DNA of 64,000 bases from Gammaproteobacteria bacterium (GTDB lineage: Bacteria > Pseudomonadota > Gammaproteobacteria > Pseudomonadales > Azotimanducaceae), in NCBI GenBank assembly GCA_021773565.1, contig JAJFJZ010000008.1, positions 310,001-374,000 on the forward strand, read 5' to 3'. Within the stretch, counting starts at the first letter, position 1, and each line of letters starts with the position of its first letter. A program made the translations under genes and the position numbers. The notes under the pieces were generated by a model. That model had not been told where the DNA came from. It searched no databases and worked only from the letters and a program-made list of their open reading frames with translations. Of the stretch, positions 9,412-17,229 are shown one piece after another.

Positions 9412-10362
9412 TTAGGGTCTTTCAGCTTCTCGAATTGCGGTCTGGGTAAGCGTACTCAGCTCCAACTCTACGTTTTCGATATCTTCCTGAAATTTCAGGA
9501 TGACGTTAAGCGTATCCTTTATCAGCTCGGGATCAAGTTGTTCGGAATGTAGCAACATCAGCGTGCGCGCCCAGTCAATCGTTTCACTTATGGCAGGTAG
9601 TTTCTTCAGGTCCAGCTCGCGCAGGGCCTGAATAAAGGCCACCAGTTGTCTTTCCAGTACCGGTGGAATTTCCGGAACCCTGGCATGCACGATACGACGT
9701 TCAAGTGCACTGTCCGGAAACGGAATGTACAGGTGCAGGCAGCGCCTTTTGAGTGCATCCGAAAGTTCGCGGGTATTGTTACTGGTTAAAAAAACCATTG
9801 GTGGTTTGGTTTTAGCTTTAACAGTGCCGATCTCGGGAATGGAAATCTGGTAGTCAGACAACAACTCGAGTAACAGGCTTTCGAATTCGTGGTCGGCCTT
9901 GTCCACTTCATCAATCAGCAACACACAGCCATTTTCGGCGTTGAGCGCTTTTAAAAGCGGACGGGGTTCCAGAAATTCCTCGGAAAAGAATATATCGCCA
10001 AATTCGTGCAGCCGCCGGACGGACTCTGCCAGACCTTTTGCACCTGAGAGCACTTCTTCCAAGGCCTGTTTGAGTACCTGGGTATAGAGTAATTGTTTGC
10101 CATATTTCCATTCATATATGGCTTTGGCGTCGTCCAGCCCCTCATAACACTGCAATCGGATTAACGGCAGGTCCAGCATTTCTGCAGTGGTTTTCGCAAG
10201 TTCTGTCTTGCCTACTCCGGGAGGGCCTTCAATGAGAACGGGCTTTTCGAGCTGATTGGCTATATAGACTGCCGTGGCAATCTGCTTGCTACATATATAT
10301 TGATGACTTTCCAGTGATTGCTGTAGAGACTCTACAGATGCAGCTATATTCTTAACCGGCAC
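9412..10362 (-). CDS. MoxR-family AAA+ ATPase (CoxD-like)
   Basis: 316 residues. AAA+ ATPase acting as chaperone or maturation factor together with the VWA protein encoded immediately downstream. Walker A is GPPGVGKTELAK, Walker B CVLLIDEVDKAD, sensor 1 VFLTSNNTRELSDALKRRC, all typical of MoxR proteins of the CoxD/YehL kind. Translation begins at a GTG (10362); GGAATCC lies about 10 nt upstream. It is the first gene of the seven-gene moxR-VWA-oppABCDF operon, so its promoter should lie in 10363-10492. Confidence 0.88.
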   Translation of the reverse strand: MPVKNIAASVESLQQSLESHQYICSKQIATAVYIANQLEKPVLIEGPPGVGKTELAKTTAEMLDLPLIRLQCYEGLDDAKAIYEWKYGKQLLYTQVLKQALEEVLSGAKGLAESVRRLHEFGDIFFSEEFLEPRPLLKALNAENGCVLLIDEVDKADHEFESLLLELLSDYQISIPEIGTVKAKTKPPMVFLTSNNTRELSDALKRRCLHLYIPFPDSALERRIVHARVPEIPPVLERQLVAFIQALRELDLKKLPAISETIDWARTLMLLHSEQLDPELIKDTLNVILKFQEDIENVELELSTLTQTAIREAERP

Positions 10363-10492
10363 AGGTTTGGATTCCTTCTTTTGGTACTATTATCGTGTTC
10401 CAGCCCTGTAATGTATAGCCAAACGGGCGCTTGAAAATATAATAGTTTCAATGATTTATGTGCACGCAAGGTGTGTAATTCAGATGTTACCG
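10363..10492. promoter_or_regulatory. Probable promoter region of the moxR-VWA-opp operon
   Basis: 130 nt between the GTG of the MoxR gene (minus strand) and the first palindromic element. It is AT-rich near 10381-10450 and holds no ORF. I could not pick a convincing -35/-10 pair, so this is inferred only from position. Confidence 0.4.
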
Positions 10493-10647
10493 GCCCAAGT
10501 TCCCACACTATCCTTTCCAGCGCTGGCTTGCGGGCCTTCGGCCTGCCTTCACTTAGTCAGGAGCCCCCTTTTCAAAAAAAGGGGTCTCCTTCCATGCGTT
10601 CAGCTTCAGCCTTTATGCGCTGGAAAGGATAGTGTGGGAACTTGGGC
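10493..10647 (+). repeat. Structured palindromic element, copy A
   Basis: 155 bp. Two 31-bp arms (10493-10523 and 10617-10647) are perfect inverted repeats enclosing a 93-bp core (10524-10616). The core holds a hairpin with GGCC/GGCC stem and TTC loop, then ACTTAGTC, then a second hairpin AGGAG-C-CCCC...GGGG-T-CTCCT over an A-rich loop. The core is about 90% identical to that of copy B on the opposite strand, but the arms are not: each copy has its own arm sequence. No ORF of substance, no transposase. Could be a MITE-like mobile element, a structured RNA gene, or a terminator-like processing site. Confidence 0.85.
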
Positions 10648-10855
10648 GTCAGCATCTGGCAAAATCTCATGGGACGCATTGTCAATAAGTAGCCATTCAA
10701 ACCGACTAACCAGGAACGAGATTCAGGAAGTTTGTTTGACCTTGCCGATCATTTTTCCGAGGGGTTCCTCGAATTGAATCACTTCCGGTTAAGCGAACAT
10801 ATGAGTATCAAGTTCAATCAAAAACTTTTTTACCCTAACCAAATGAGAATGTTAA
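10648..10855. other. Spacer between the two inverted elements
   Basis: 208 nt with no credible ORF. Contains a small hairpin CGAGG-GGTT-CCTCG near 10757-10771. Because the flanking element cores are inverted homologous copies, recombination between them could invert this segment; nothing in it looks like a promoter that would make inversion obviously regulatory. Confidence 0.4.
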
Positions 10856-11009
10856 GTGAAAGCGCCTGCATGTTCTTTTCCTGCACATAAAGGCTTGGCG
10901 CTGAACGCATGGAAGGAGACCCTTTTTTTGGAAAGGGGCTCCTGACTAAGTGAAGGCAGGCCGGAGGCCCGCAAGCCAGTGCAGGAAAAGAACATGCAGG
11001 CGCTTTTAC
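10856..11009 (-). repeat. Structured palindromic element, copy B (inverted relative to copy A)
   Basis: 154 bp. Arms 10856-10886 and 10979-11009 are 31 bp with one mismatch (a G.T pair). The core 10887-10978, read on the minus strand, matches copy A's core from TGGCTTGCGGGCC to AGCCTTTAT with a few changes: one in a hairpin loop, and loss of a C and a G on opposite sides of the A-loop hairpin. It ends 9 nt past the stop codon of the guanidinobutyrase gene, so in the transcript of that operon it would fold as a very stable 3' hairpin. Confidence 0.85.
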
Positions 11010-11018
11010 TCACCATTA

Positions 11019-11951
11019 TCAGTAACAAACACACAACATCTCATACAACAAATTCGCACCCAACAAAGCCGTATTTCCCGAAGGATCATAGGGTGGGGAT
11101 ACCTCAACAAGATCTCCACCGATAATATCCAGGCCCTTGCACCCGCGAATAATCTCAAGACCCTGTGCGGTTGTTAGGCCGCCTACTTCCGGTGTGCCTG
11201 TGCCCGGTGCAAAGGCAGGATCAAGACCATCGATATCGAAACTTATATATACCGGACCTTCGCCCAGCTGTTGGCGAACTTCTTCCATAAGCGGGGTAAG
11301 CGATTTATGCCAGCAATCGTGTGCCTGGACTACCCTGAAACCCTGATTAGTACACCAGTCGAAATCATCCGCAGCATAACCGGTACCACGAAGACCGATT
11401 TGTGCTACCCGTTGACCGTCGAGCAATCCTTCTTCCATTGCCCTTCGAAATGGGGTGCCATGTGTGATGGGTTCGCCAAACATATGATCATTGACATCTG
11501 AATGGGCATCTATATGTACAAGCCCCACCGGGCCGTGTCTTTTGTGCAAGGCGCGCAAGATAGGCAATACTATAGTGTGGTCGCCTCCCATGGTGAGGGG
11601 TATGCAGTTTGCATCTACAACCGCCGCATAAAAGTTCTGAATAATGTCAATACTGGCGCTTAAATTAAAGGTATTGATGGGAACATCCCCGAGGTCAGCA
11701 ACCTGAAGATTTTCAAAAGGAGCAGCACCTGTAGCCATGTTGTAGGGGCGTAGCAGGGAAGACTCCGCACGTATCTGTCGTGGACCGGTTCGGGCACCTG
11801 AGCGATGGGAAGTACCAATATCAAATGGTACTCCAATAAAACACACATCGTGATTTTCAGGAGTGCTGGTAGCGGGAAGGCGCATCATCGTTGCGGGGCC
11901 TGCAAACCGGGGCATTATGTTGCCACCCATGGGTTGATTGAACTCAGTCAT
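11019..11951 (-). CDS. gbuA: Guanidinobutyrase / agmatinase-family ureohydrolase
   Basis: 310 residues. Binuclear manganese ureohydrolase that releases urea from a guanidino compound. Metal ligands are in GGDHT (122-126), DAHSDVND (148-155) and SFDIDGLDP (237-245). The N-terminus QPMGGNIMPRFAG..TMMRLP and the stretches RAESSLLRPYNMATGAAPF and DLVEVSPPYDPSGNT resemble Pseudomonas GbuA (4-guanidinobutyrate to GABA plus urea) more than agmatinase SpeB. The neighbours, an AruI-like decarboxylase and an aminotransferase, generate exactly such a guanidino acid from arginine. The C-terminus ends early at LLYEMLCVCY, a few residues shorter than relatives, next to palindromic element B. Agmatinase activity cannot be excluded. 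Confidence 0.85.
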   Translation of the reverse strand: MTEFNQPMGGNIMPRFAGPATMMRLPATSTPENHDVCFIGVPFDIGTSHRSGARTGPRQIRAESSLLRPYNMATGAAPFENLQVADLGDVPINTFNLSASIDIIQNFYAAVVDANCIPLTMGGDHTIVLPILRALHKRHGPVGLVHIDAHSDVNDHMFGEPITHGTPFRRAMEEGLLDGQRVAQIGLRGTGYAADDFDWCTNQGFRVVQAHDCWHKSLTPLMEEVRQQLGEGPVYISFDIDGLDPAFAPGTGTPEVGGLTTAQGLEIIRGCKGLDIIGGDLVEVSPPYDPSGNTALLGANLLYEMLCVCY

Positions 11952-11986
11952 AACCTTGGTTCCTTGCTTTACAGCAGCTATTGATA

Positions 11987-13066
11987 CTATGTTTTAGTGA
12001 GTAGTCTGGCTACCCTTTCGCAATGTTCAGACAATCCAATAGTAATGCGAATGCAGTCTGAAAGCCCATACTCGTTCAGGGTGCGCGGGATCAATCCGTT
12101 TTGTCGCAGGAGCAGGTCTGCAGCCGCCGCAGATTCCGCGCTGTCAAATTGTACACATATAAAATTTGCCGAAGAAGGTAACACCTTGAGACCAGCCTGG
12201 GATAATGCATCGCCAAGAAATGCCCTGGCTTCGGTATTGTGCTTGATGCTTTGCGCTATATGTTGTTCATCTTCCAGAGCGGCTATACCTGCAGCCTGGG
12301 CTGCTGAAGAAACGGTGAAAACCCCCCTTAGATTGTGCAATACCCCAACTATCTCTGCTGGCGCGTAACACCAACCAAGCCTCAATCCCGCAAGTGCGTA
12401 TATCTTGGAGAAAGTATGTAGTACAACAACATTTGCTTCTGGTGTATCCACCAGAGTGCATCCATCCTGATATTCTTCGTCGATTGCGTATTCCGCATAG
12501 GCTGCATCCAGAACCAGTAGTACATCTTCTGGTAAGCCTGTTCTGAGCCGTTCGATTTCCGAGTACTTTATGCGCGTTCCTGTTGGGTTGTTGGGGTTTG
12601 CCAGGAATACAATACGTGTGCGTTCTGTTAACAGTGACAGCAGATTGTCGACACTGGTTGTGTGATGCGTTTCCGGTGCAGCTACCGGCCTTGCACCTAC
12701 GGAGAGGGCGGCAATTTTGTAAGCGATAAAACCATACTGGCTATACAGTATTTCATCACCACTTTGCGCGTAGGCGCGGGCCAATAAATTGATAAGTTGC
12801 TCGGAACCCGACTCGCATACTATGCGTTCCGGGTTAAGACCGTATTTTTTGCCGATCGCCATTCTCAGCAAGCGGGCTGAACTGTCCGGATAAGTTTTAA
12901 GATCACCGCTGATCCTGTCCAGTGCTGCAACTGCTTTCGGGCTGGCACCCAGCGGTGATTCGTTGGAAGATAATTTAACGGTTTCACTAACACCTTCCAC
13001 GGAAAAATCCCCTGGAAGATAAGGTTCTATTTTGCTCAGGTAGGCAAGGGCTTTTACTTTGCTCAT
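11987..13066 (-). CDS. HisC-like class I/II aminotransferase, probably acting on arginine here
   Basis: 359 residues. PLP-dependent aminotransferase of the histidinol-phosphate type: KLSSNESPLGASPKA at the N-terminus, NPNNPTGT, and the PLP lysine in TFSKIYALAGLRLGW. Sequence alone says HisC, but no histidine genes are nearby. It lies 20 nt after an AruI-like 2-ketoarginine decarboxylase and 35 nt before guanidinobutyrase, in the place where Pseudomonas has the arginine:pyruvate transaminase AruH. I infer it makes 2-ketoarginine from arginine. A true HisC role remains possible if the genome has no other copy. Confidence 0.85.
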   Translation of the reverse strand: MSKVKALAYLSKIEPYLPGDFSVEGVSETVKLSSNESPLGASPKAVAALDRISGDLKTYPDSSARLLRMAIGKKYGLNPERIVCESGSEQLINLLARAYAQSGDEILYSQYGFIAYKIAALSVGARPVAAPETHHTTSVDNLLSLLTERTRIVFLANPNNPTGTRIKYSEIERLRTGLPEDVLLVLDAAYAEYAIDEEYQDGCTLVDTPEANVVVLHTFSKIYALAGLRLGWCYAPAEIVGVLHNLRGVFTVSSAAQAAGIAALEDEQHIAQSIKHNTEARAFLGDALSQAGLKVLPSSANFICVQFDSAESAAAADLLLRQNGLIPRTLNEYGLSDCIRITIGLSEHCERVARLLTKT

Positions 13067-13086
13067 GTAATTCTCACTATTGATTC

Positions 13087-14697
13087 TTACACCAGAAAAT
13101 CAGCGTTCTCGTGCAGTTCTATGATTGTTGGAAACTTGCGACTGCAAGCGGCACGTATTTCATCTGACAGTTCCTCAAGGCTTTGTGGTGCAAAGCCATA
13201 ACAGCCAAAGGAAAGCGCCATGGCTACAAAATCGGGCGTACGCAGGTTAACCCCAATGGTTGGAATGTCTGCGTTTACCATGGCGTCGCGAATCTCCGCG
13301 TAGCCGCCGTTATTCCACACGATAACGATAATAGGGATTTCTTCATCTACCGCAGTCGCGAGCTCCTGTACGGTAAAGAGATAACCGCCGTCACCGCTCA
13401 GGCATATAACCGGCACATCGGGTTTGCTCAATTTTGCGCCCAAAGCAGCGGGCATGCCATAACCCAGCGTGCCAAAACCCAGGGGAAATAACCACTGTCG
13501 CGATTTTGCACTTGGGTAGTAGTGGCTTCCGGTGTAAGCAATTTGGGTAGAGTCACAGGCTACAATGGTATTTTTTGGCAATTGTTGTTGTATGACATCC
13601 AGAATGCGTTTGTGCTGACTGGCCACCGGAAACCATTCGATATTGGCCCTTGCGTTTTGAATATCCTTGATGGTTTGGGCAGAGTTTTCCGCAATAAGAT
13701 CCGCATAGACGGGCTTGCCCAGCAATTTGTTAAGGGCTTGCAGGGCCAGGCGCGCGTCGGACAAAATGGGAACTTCGGGGTAAAAGTTGCGTACCAGCTG
13801 CTCAGCTTCAATATCTATACGGATCAGTTTTCCGTTAAACACCGGTACGCGCCCGGTATATAAGAGGTCCGTTTCAGCAAATTCTGTGCCCACAGCCAGT
13901 ACCACATCCGCTAAAGCGATCAGGTCCTGGACTCCTTTAAATGGCAGTGTCGCGCCCAGGCTTAGCGGGTGGACTTCGTCTATCACACCCTTGCCAGCAA
14001 TGGTGGTTACTGCTGCACAACCCAATGTTTCAATCAGGCGGGTAGCTTCAAAATCGACGTCAACCGCGCCTCCCCCAAGGATTACGATTGGCTTATCGGC
14101 ATTTGCGAGAAGATCAGCCGCCTCTTTGATGCGTTTTGGGTCGGGTCCGGGACGGGATACGTTTTGCACCTTCAGGCTTGGAAATTCGCGTTCGTTGGCA
14201 AGCAGGTTTATGGGAATTTCTATGTGAACCGGGCCAGGACGGCCGCTGCTGAAAACGGCGAAGGCGCGTGCCAGCACATGTGGTATTTCACCCGGATCAA
14301 GAACGGTGTGGCTGAAAACGGTACATGCAGAAGTCAGGTTTCGTTGGGAAGGCAGCTCGTGCAGGCGCCCTCCACCCATGCCCAGTTCGCTGGTCTGGTT
14401 TACGCTGGAGATACACAACATGGGAACAGAATCTGAATAGGCCTCTGCCATTGCTGTGACGGCGTTGGTAACACCGGGGCCAGTAATTAACAGGCAAACA
14501 CCTGGCTTACCGGACGCACGGGCGTATCCGTCGGCCATAAACCCTGCACCCTGTTCGTGTCGGGGAGTTATATGGCGGATGCCAGTACTTGGTAAGTTCC
14601 TGTAAAATTCAATGGTATGCACACCAGGTATACCAAAGACCGTATCTACACCGTACTGTTCGAGCAAGTGTATTAATGCTGTGCTGCAACTGACCAT
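13087..14697 (-). CDS. aruI: TPP-dependent 5-guanidino-2-oxopentanoate (2-ketoarginine) decarboxylase
   Basis: 536 residues from the ATG at 14697, preferred over the longer frame because GGGAG lies about 7 nt upstream and the conserved N-terminus (TALIHLLEQYGVDTVFGIPG) begins there. Acetolactate-synthase-like fold: catalytic Glu in RHEQGAGFMADGYAR, central FAD/nucleotide-like domain, and the TPP/Mg motif SGDGGYLFTVQEL...WNNGGY. The family is broad. The AruI call (2-ketoarginine to 4-guanidinobutyraldehyde) rests on overall resemblance and on the adjacent aminotransferase and guanidinobutyrase. The aldehyde dehydrogenase (KauB-like) needed to finish the route is not in this cluster. Confidence 0.8.
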   Translation of the reverse strand: MVSCSTALIHLLEQYGVDTVFGIPGVHTIEFYRNLPSTGIRHITPRHEQGAGFMADGYARASGKPGVCLLITGPGVTNAVTAMAEAYSDSVPMLCISSVNQTSELGMGGGRLHELPSQRNLTSACTVFSHTVLDPGEIPHVLARAFAVFSSGRPGPVHIEIPINLLANEREFPSLKVQNVSRPGPDPKRIKEAADLLANADKPIVILGGGAVDVDFEATRLIETLGCAAVTTIAGKGVIDEVHPLSLGATLPFKGVQDLIALADVVLAVGTEFAETDLLYTGRVPVFNGKLIRIDIEAEQLVRNFYPEVPILSDARLALQALNKLLGKPVYADLIAENSAQTIKDIQNARANIEWFPVASQHKRILDVIQQQLPKNTIVACDSTQIAYTGSHYYPSAKSRQWLFPLGFGTLGYGMPAALGAKLSKPDVPVICLSGDGGYLFTVQELATAVDEEIPIIVIVWNNGGYAEIRDAMVNADIPTIGVNLRTPDFVAMALSFGCYGFAPQSLEELSDEIRAACSRKFPTIIELHENADFLV

Positions 14698-14772
14698 TTT
14701 GATCTCCCGGATGTTCGGTTGCGGGAGTGTACAGACATAGGTTTTTAGCGCTAGTGCCTGCACCAAAAATTT

Positions 14773-15633
14773 TTATTCCCGCACGCGTATGAGCCCCTCC
14801 TGTGCTACGGATGCCACCAACTCACCGGCGCGATTGAAAATTGTACCGCAATTAAGTCCGCGTCCTCCGCTGGAGCTTGGGCTGTCCTGAACATACAACA
14901 ACCATTCGTCAGCCTTGAATGGGCGATGGAACCACATGGCGTGATCCAGGCTGGCTACCTGTAAATTCTCATCCATGAAGGACACCCCGTGGGGACGAAT
15001 ACAGGAGTCAAGCAGGGTCCAGTCTGACAGGTACGCCAGTACGCACTGGTGTAAAGACAAGCCCGCGGGCAATGTATCCCGGGCTTTCATCCAGCACATA
15101 TTGGCAGCGTCCATTTTCACAGGCTGATACGGATTCCACGGGTCCAGCGGCCGCACTTCAATGGGCATCTTGCGGTCGGGTAAGGTGTCGCTCCCAATAC
15201 CGCTTTGTTGCGCCCACTCGGTACGCAGTTCAAGTTCGGAGCGCAGTGATTCGGGTGCGGGTACATCCGGCATCGTGGACTGATGGCTTAAGCCTTCTTC
15301 AAATACCTGAAAGGAAATTGACATGTTAAAAATAGGCCGTCCATGCTGAACGGCTACCACGCGTCGAGTAGTAAAACTGCGGCCATCGCGAATGCGATCA
15401 ACGGTGTACAGTATTGGCACGCTGGGGTCTCCAGGACGCAAAAAGTATCCGTGCAGGGAGTGGGCGTGGCGCTCGACATCTACGGTTCTCGAAGCAGCGA
15501 CCAGCGCCTGGCCAATAACCTGCCCTCCGTAAACCCGCTGCCAGCCTTCTTCGGGGCCTACACCCCGATAGATATTCTTCTCTATTTCTTCCAGGTCGAG
15601 CAATTCAATAAGCTTTTGTAGTGATTGTTCCAA
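14773..15633 (-). CDS. tesB: Acyl-CoA thioesterase II
   Basis: 286 residues, full family length. Hydrolyses medium and long acyl-CoA in the cytoplasm. Double hot-dog fold: the first half carries RVYGGQVIGQALVAAS and HSLHGYFLRPGDP. The catalytic Asp lies in ASLDHAMWFHRPF and the Ser/Gln partners in SPSSSGGRGLNCG and AQEGLIR. The start is a TTG at 15633 with a weak upstream AGAGA. It lies 75 nt before aruI on the same strand and may share its transcript, but the functions are not obviously linked. Divergent from the hydrolase gene at 15746. Confidence 0.93.
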   Translation of the reverse strand: MEQSLQKLIELLDLEEIEKNIYRGVGPEEGWQRVYGGQVIGQALVAASRTVDVERHAHSLHGYFLRPGDPSVPILYTVDRIRDGRSFTTRRVVAVQHGRPIFNMSISFQVFEEGLSHQSTMPDVPAPESLRSELELRTEWAQQSGIGSDTLPDRKMPIEVRPLDPWNPYQPVKMDAANMCWMKARDTLPAGLSLHQCVLAYLSDWTLLDSCIRPHGVSFMDENLQVASLDHAMWFHRPFKADEWLLYVQDSPSSSGGRGLNCGTIFNRAGELVASVAQEGLIRVRE

Positions 15634-15745
15634 GGGGAATCTCTAATTCCGGTGTACAAAGTGCATTGTATCATTGTGACAAGGCGTGCATCAGGTTCCC
15701 AAAAAAATGTAGTATTAATAGATATAGGGCAGTTGGAGGATACGC

Positions 15746-16663
15746 TTGGAGATACCCGGATGGTTTACCAAAGCCATTGAAACGCGCTTTGAAGATAAAT
15801 TTGTAACGGTAGCAAACTGCAAAATTCATTATTTGCTTTGGGACGACAGTGCTGCTGAAGCGGAGCTGGTAAAACCCGGAATTGTGCTGGTACACGGAAA
15901 CGGAGCGCATGCCCACTGGTGGTCCTTTATTGCGCCTTTTTTAATGGAAAACTATCGTGTCGCTGCCATAGACCTCAGTGGAATGGGAGATAGCGGGCAT
16001 CGAAATGCCTACTCACCGGAAGTGCTGGCCGAAGAAATTATGGCAGTGGTTGACGATGCAGGTTTTGGGGTAGACACGGTAGTAGTAGGACACAGTTTTG
16101 GTGGTTACATCACGCTGAAATTTGGCCTGGTTTATCCCGAAAGGGTTGCCGGGGTTGTGTTGGTAGATTCTGCTGTTAGACCGCCTGATTTTAAGTGGGA
16201 AAGAGATCCCCGCAGGGCTCCGGTGCGACCCAAGCGCGTCTATGAAGATTTTGACTCGGCACTTGCAAGGTTTCGATTGATGCCACCTCAGGATTGTGAG
16301 AATGACTACATACTGGATTACATAGGTCGCCACTCACTGGAAGGAGTGGAGGGTGGCTGGACGTGGAAATTCGATGACAATCTATTCGGCAAATTTATGT
16401 ATAGCGATATGTCAGGGCAGCTTGCGCATCTCAAATGCAGGGTAGGTGTAATTTACGGTCAGAACAGCTATTTGTTTACACAGGAAATCGCCGATTTCAT
16501 GTTCAGGGTGCTGGATGAATCGGTGCCCTTTATTGAAATACCCGAAGCGCAACACCATCTGTTTCTGGACCAACCCCTGGCATTTGTATCTTCATTACGC
16601 ACACTCCTCGCCGAGTGGCGCCATTCCCGACCGAACAGAGGCAGTATCCCTGCATTTGAATAA
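15746..16663 (+). CDS. Alpha/beta hydrolase
   Basis: 305 residues. The TTG start at 15746 is supported by GGAGGA five bases upstream. Alpha/beta-hydrolase fold: oxyanion region VLVHGNGAHAHWW, nucleophile elbow VVGHSFGGYITLKFG, and catalytic His in EAQHHLFLDQP near the C-terminus. A cap domain lies between about 150 and 215. No signal peptide, so cytoplasmic. Substrate unknown; epoxide hydrolase, haloalkane dehalogenase and esterase relatives share this layout and I see no motif that decides. Followed 37 nt later by a PNPOx-like gene on the same strand. Confidence 0.85.
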   Translation: MEIPGWFTKAIETRFEDKFVTVANCKIHYLLWDDSAAEAELVKPGIVLVHGNGAHAHWWSFIAPFLMENYRVAAIDLSGMGDSGHRNAYSPEVLAEEIMAVVDDAGFGVDTVVVGHSFGGYITLKFGLVYPERVAGVVLVDSAVRPPDFKWERDPRRAPVRPKRVYEDFDSALARFRLMPPQDCENDYILDYIGRHSLEGVEGGWTWKFDDNLFGKFMYSDMSGQLAHLKCRVGVIYGQNSYLFTQEIADFMFRVLDESVPFIEIPEAQHHLFLDQPLAFVSSLRTLLAEWRHSRPNRGSIPAFE

Positions 16664-16700
16664 GACAGGCAAAAAATGTGATTTGTTAAAGGAGACCATT

Positions 16701-17174
16701 GTGGCGAGTAAGCGCAGCAAAATAGAAATGAGTGATGCAGAGATCAAGGAATATCTGGATAGTCGTAAAACCATGACCATTGTGTCCAATGGCTTTAACG
16801 GCTATCCGCATCCAATGCCCATGTGGTTTTACGTAGATGATGGGGGATATTTGTATTGTACAACCTTCCGAAAGAGCCAGAAGGTTGAGAATTTTCGCCG
16901 AAATCCAAAAGCCAGTTTGTTAATAGAAAGCGGCACTGAGTATGCAGAACTGAAGAGTGTGCTTATTTATGCAGAAGCGGAAATAATTGACGATGTCGAT
17001 GTAGTGCTGGACACAATGGTGAAAATCACGAGCAAGGGGCGCAATTTGAATGCTGATGAGCTGGGTACTGCCGCGGACGGCGTTCGTGCTACTGCACCCA
17101 AACGTATTGTTATACGGTTCTCCCCCATGAAATACATCACCTGGGATCACTCCAAACTGGGTGGTGTGTATTAG
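16701..17174 (+). CDS. Pyridoxamine 5'-phosphate oxidase-like flavin/F420-binding protein
   Basis: 157 residues from a GTG at 16701, chosen because AAAGGAGA lies six bases upstream; the open frame continues to 16515 inside the previous gene, but that part is not conserved in character. Split-barrel fold: TMTIVSNGFNGYPHPMPMWF, YLYCTTFRKSQKVENFRRNP and KRIVIRFSPMKYITWDHSKL match the PNPOx-like family that binds FMN or F420 and reduces or detoxifies small molecules. Probably a dimer. Substrate cannot be inferred. Likely co-transcribed with the hydrolase before it. Confidence 0.82.
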   Translation: MASKRSKIEMSDAEIKEYLDSRKTMTIVSNGFNGYPHPMPMWFYVDDGGYLYCTTFRKSQKVENFRRNPKASLLIESGTEYAELKSVLIYAEAEIIDDVDVVLDTMVKITSKGRNLNADELGTAADGVRATAPKRIVIRFSPMKYITWDHSKLGGVY

Positions 17175-17229
17175 AGTGGCGCCCAGGCACAAATACCGGG
17201 GTAATGGGACCCGGGTTTAACTCTCATTT

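Noticed and set aside
10493-11009. Integron attC sites or an insertion sequence
   Set aside because: No GTTRRRY core sites, no integrase or transposase, and the long perfect arms enclose a conserved core; the features do not match attC.
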